A model generated the notes under the pieces. The model saw nothing but the letters and a program-made list of their open reading frames with translations, searched no databases and was not told the origin of the DNA. 8,801 bases of DNA from Treponema sp. (GTDB lineage: Bacteria > Spirochaetota > Spirochaetia > Treponematales > Breznakiellaceae), in assembly GCA_031284105.1 (NCBI GenBank), contig JAITAN010000153.1, positions 1 to 8,801 on the forward strand, given 5' to 3'. Below are positions 6,158 through 8,801 of the stretch, piece by piece; the stretch's first letter is position 1, and each line of letters begins with the position of its first letter. Both the position numbers and the translations under genes were made by a program.

Positions 6158-7843
6158 ATGAAGAAGAAGGCGCACTCCAAAAAAGATTCGCTTAATGCCG
6201 TTGCCGCGGCAGGTCTTGTTGTAGGGCTTATTGTCCTTATCGGACTTGGTATTGCGTATAGTACCGAACGGAATCTTATCCGGGCCGCTCAAGATGATGA
6301 GCGTTTCTTTCAAGCCTTGCAGGACTTTGATGCTTTTTGGGCAAATGCCCAAGGGATCGCAAGCGTCGATCAGATAAACCGCGCGTTTGATAACCTTGAA
6401 AAGAAAGCTCTTTCCGTAGAATCCCTGCTTTCCATGCTGAAACGGAGAAGGGCGGTTGCCCAAAAAGATGTAAATTTTTTGATTGCATATCAGAAATCCG
6501 CGCAAAGAGCGGCAGCCCGTTATCCGGCTTCGGAGCCGCTTGCGGTAACGGCCGCGGAATCTCTTCTTGTTTTGCCGAACAACGCGTTCCCGGATACCTA
6601 TGCCGAAGAAGGAAGCGTTGCGGCCGATAACGCCGGTTTGTTGCGCTCCTACGCATCGCGCCTTTTCGGAACGCGGTATAAACCCGCGGCTTTGAGCATC
6701 TATGTGCTTTTAGGCGATATGAACGATCCGGTACGGGCTTCTCAAATTCCTGAAAAGGAATCGCTCTTTCCTGAAACAATAACGCAGGAACAATTCGCCG
6801 TTGACGATGCTATTTTGCAGATACTCGGTACCGATCTTCCTTCGGCCACGGCGCGGGTGAATGGGTTGCTCAAAACCAGTAAGTCGCCGGAGGTACTGAA
6901 TTTCGCGGCCCAGTTTTTCTATGATTACGGTAAGCCGCTGCAAGCCGCGATGATCTTTGCCCAATCATCAGATGAAGAGAGCATTATCCGGCAGGCGGAC
7001 GCTCTGTATTTGTCGGGCAATGTGGCGAGCGCGCGGTCGTTCTGGACGATGCTTTCTACTTCCCAGAATACCGCTTACAAGGTAAAGAGCCTTTACAACT
7101 TGGCTGCGACGGAAACCAATCCTCAAAAGACCGTCTCGTTTCTTGAACTGCTTTCAGCCGTTTTACAGCACTATGACGATCCTACCGCATCGTATGCTAC
7201 ATACGGTATAATTAAGTATTCCCGTTTATTGCCCGCGGAAGAGGCGGCCGCCTATCTTGAACCTCAAAAAGCGCTCGATCCGCTCATAGAGTTGGAAATA
7301 CTCGGCCGTGAACAGGAAATACGGACGTCTGAAAAAACCATAGCCCGTGCGTGGATATTGCTAAATACGTATCCGGCCGACGAACGGTTTTACGAATGGT
7401 CGGGCTGGTTATTCAATTTTCTGCGGCGTTTTGAAGAGGCGCAGTGGCTTGTCAAGAACGCCGCTTATAACAATATAACGGGTGCGTGGCTTGACGTGTA
7501 CAAGGCCGTCTCCCTTATCTCCGCCGGCGATCTTAACGGAAGCTATGAACAGTTAAAACTCATCTCTCATGACGATTATCATTCCTATGCGGCAGCGGCG
7601 AACCTTGCCCGCATCTTGGAGGAGCGGCATAATACGGCGGATGCGCTCGCCTATTATGAAGACGCTCTCTCGCGGGGAATTAAAAACAAGGAAAGCGCGG
7701 CCCGCATCCAATACAGAATAAGCCGTTGCCTTCAGCTTCTGGGACGCGATGAGGAAAGCAAAATCGCCCTTGAACGGGCGCTTATCCTGAAGCCCGATTA
7801 CCTAGCCGCGCTCGCTGAATTGAAACGGCTTGAGTCTTTGTAA
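6158..7843 (+). CDS. Membrane-anchored tetratricopeptide-repeat protein
   Basis: The protein has 561 residues. A basic N-terminus (MKKKAHSKKD) precedes one hydrophobic helix at about residues 14-34 (VAAAGLVVGLIVLIGLGIAYS) with no cleavage site, so it is likely a signal anchor with the rest in the periplasm. The body is helical with TPR-like spacing. The clearest TPRs are at the C-terminus, including YAAAANLARILEERHN, ADALAYYEDALSRG and EESKIALERALILKPDYLAALAEL. TPR proteins form scaffolds for protein contacts; no catalytic motif is seen, and I cannot name a specific family. It begins 4 bp after nusB with a weak AGGT-type ribosome site, making it the last gene of the apparent SurA-like/nusB unit. 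Its link with a periplasmic chaperone gene suggests an envelope function, by inference only. Confidence 0.8.
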   Translation: MKKKAHSKKDSLNAVAAAGLVVGLIVLIGLGIAYSTERNLIRAAQDDERFFQALQDFDAFWANAQGIASVDQINRAFDNLEKKALSVESLLSMLKRRRAVAQKDVNFLIAYQKSAQRAAARYPASEPLAVTAAESLLVLPNNAFPDTYAEEGSVAADNAGLLRSYASRLFGTRYKPAALSIYVLLGDMNDPVRASQIPEKESLFPETITQEQFAVDDAILQILGTDLPSATARVNGLLKTSKSPEVLNFAAQFFYDYGKPLQAAMIFAQSSDEESIIRQADALYLSGNVASARSFWTMLSTSQNTAYKVKSLYNLAATETNPQKTVSFLELLSAVLQHYDDPTASYATYGIIKYSRLLPAEEAAAYLEPQKALDPLIELEILGREQEIRTSEKTIARAWILLNTYPADERFYEWSGWLFNFLRRFEEAQWLVKNAAYNNITGAWLDVYKAVSLISAGDLNGSYEQLKLISHDDYHSYAAAANLARILEERHNTADALAYYEDALSRGIKNKESAARIQYRISRCLQLLGRDEESKIALERALILKPDYLAALAELKRLESL

Positions 7844-7996
7844 CTCGGTTACGTGTACCTCATGGTGCGCGTGGGTTCTCTTTAGTTCCGAAGCGGGATA
7901 AGCGTCGTGTTCGGCGCAAAACAACCGGAGTGCTGAACTTGGCAACCGGTAATATGCGGTCGTCCGCCGCGGCCGGCGGGCCATTCGCCGTAACCG
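7844..7996. other. Intergenic gap with no recognised gene
   Basis: This is the stretch between the TPR gene and the transposase remnant. A short inverted repeat (GTAAC-TCG-GTTAC) overlaps the TPR stop codon but has no following T-run, so I do not call a terminator. The minus-strand transposase frame stays open here, beyond the expected family C-terminus near 7997, and that part looks meaningless. Confidence 0.5.
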
Positions 7997-8436
7997 GAGC
8001 GTGTTCACGCAACGAAAAGGGATGCAAATACGGGACGGATAGATAAAAGCGGCGGCCATGCGGTCAAGTTTGTCATAGCGGGCGCAAACCCCTCGAAATC
8101 CTTTGAGCGGCCGGAAAAACCGGCCCGTCTCTTTCCGCTGTTTATATGGTTTCATGTCATACTTCCACGGGTGAAGCCGGTTCCGTTTCGCCGGTATTAC
8201 CGGATTAAACCCCAACTCCCCCGCCCTAATCCGGCTCGCCTTCTATAGTCCCGTGTTCCGATGGTTTCCGGCAACAACCGCCCCTCAACCGCATCGGGAC
8301 GCTGCCTCTCCATGCACATCAAGATGCGGCGCGCGCTGGCCATTGTTGAATCAAGAGCGCATACCACGACGGACACGGGCGCTCTTTCCCCTCCAACGCC
8401 TTAAACACCCGTTCCAGCGCGTCTTTTTCCCCTATG
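7997..8436 (-). pseudogene. Decayed IS5-family transposase
   Basis: Three blocks in three different frames resemble a DDE transposase of the IS5 family. From right to left they are DALERVFKALEGKE (about 8380-8420), VSVVVCALDSTMASARR (about 8325-8376), and GELGFNPVIPAKRNRLHPW followed by YKQRKETGRFFRPLKGFRG and VCARYDKLDRMAAAFIY (7997-8221). The last block matches the family C-terminus, where YKxRNxIERFFxRLK normally supplies the catalytic Glu. Here that position is Gly (KETGRFF). The Asp of DST is still present. The distance between the DST and NPVIP blocks is much shorter than in intact elements, implying an internal deletion of roughly 40 codons. No intact terminal repeats were found. The expected N-terminus would lie to the right, where the 21-bp array begins. 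Confidence 0.8.
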
Positions 8437-8801
8437 GACTTAAACGTTCCCCCCGCGGAGGAAAAAGTTTTTCCCGCGGAGGAAAAAGTTTTTCCCGTGG
8501 AGGAAATCGTTCCTCTTATTGCCTTAAACGTTTCTTTTTGGAATCAAATGTTTCCCTTATTGACTTAAATTCCCCCCTATAGAGTTGAAATTTTCCCCTA
8601 TGGACTTGAAATTTTCCCCTGCTGACTTAAAAGGGTTCCCTGCGGACTTAAAGTTTTCCTCTGCTGACTTAAAAGTGTTTCTTGCGGACTTGAAAGAATT
8701 CCTTATTAACTTAAAATTTTCCCCTGTAGACTTGAAGTTTCCTCCTATGGAGTTGAAATTTTTCCCTGCGGACTTGAAATTTCCTCCTATTGACTTAAAA
8801 G
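8424..8801. repeat. Degenerate 21-bp tandem array continuing past the right edge
   Basis: Seventeen full units start at 8437 and recur every 21 bp (8458, 8479, 8500 and so on), with a partial unit on each side. The plus-strand pattern begins with a GACTTGAAA-like block, then a T/C-rich block, ending in ATG, GCG or GCT. Two neighbouring units (8542-8561 and 8562-8581) are 20 bp; all others are 21. Units at 8458 and 8479 contain the perfect palindrome GGAAAAAGTTTTTCC. Others keep smaller central palindromes such as AAACGTTT or GAAATTTC. Divergence is much higher than in the methyltransferase array, suggesting an older array. Confidence 0.93.
8557..8801 (-). CDS. Open frame of FKSxGEN heptads, entering from the right edge
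   Basis: On the minus strand the array is open from the window edge to a TAA at 8557-8559. It encodes eleven heptads of the type FKSIGGN, FKSAGKN, FKSTGEN and FKSAGEN, then LSQ. The stop comes from the two 20-bp units, which shift the frame. It may be the 3' end of a gene lying beyond the window, possibly the transposase remnant or another gene invaded by the array, or simply a repeat without a protein role. No start is visible. Confidence 0.3.
   Translation of the reverse strand, partial: FKSIGGNFKSAGKNFNSIGGNFKSTGENFKLIRNSFKSARNTFKSAEENFKSAGNPFKSAGENFKSIGENFNSIGGNLSQ

Noticed and set aside
8106..8122. Rho-independent terminator (GGCCGG-AAAAA-CCGGCC)
   Set aside because: The stem is formed by codons for RFFR in the conserved transposase block, and no proper T-run follows.
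8253..8582. Plus-strand open frame over the transposase remnant and repeat
   Set aside because: Low-complexity product with repeated SRGGKSF from the 21-bp units; no start signal or family resemblance.

Overview
The window reads as spirochaete DNA, most likely from the genus Treponema in the broad sense. The clearest pointer is an alanyl-tRNA synthetase of only about 595 residues that stops right after its editing domain, as I recall for Treponema and Borrelia enzymes. The mixed base composition and heavy load of short tandem repeats would suit the gut treponemes (for example those of termites), but the genus-level call is an inference.

Left block (1 to about 2117, minus strand): a tightly packed, apparently translationally coupled gene set. 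It runs from a small GtrA-like membrane protein, to a class I SAM-dependent methyltransferase, to an FAD/NAD(P)-binding oxidoreductase cut by the left edge. This combination is typical of cell-envelope or polysaccharide glycosylation loci. The methyltransferase carries the most striking object here: 17 exact copies-in-length of a 21-bp unit (357 bp, 119 residues) placed in frame inside its catalytic domain. Each unit contains a near-perfect 15-nt palindrome.

Intergenic block (2118 to 2491): an 82-bp run of the heptamer TTGACTG, then a 139-bp element bounded by 19-bp inverted repeats (MITE-like). Next comes a consensus-quality promoter whose predicted start site falls on the alaS ATG, implying a leaderless alaS mRNA.

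Central block (2492 to 7843, plus strand): alaS, a secreted SurA/PpiC-like chaperone with an internally duplicated module, nusB, and a membrane-anchored TPR protein. The last three are nearly contiguous and look like one transcription unit. They are housekeeping functions: translation, envelope protein folding, and rRNA transcription antitermination.

Right block (7844 to 8801): a decayed IS5-family transposase on the minus strand (frameshifts, internal deletion, missing catalytic Glu). Its upstream part runs into a second, degenerate 21-bp tandem array that continues past the right edge. The two arrays differ in sequence but share the 21-bp period and, in their best units, a 15-nt palindrome with 7-nt arms around one central base. 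This shared architecture, with arrays sitting in or against coding sequence, is the best candidate here for an undescribed repeat-generating system.
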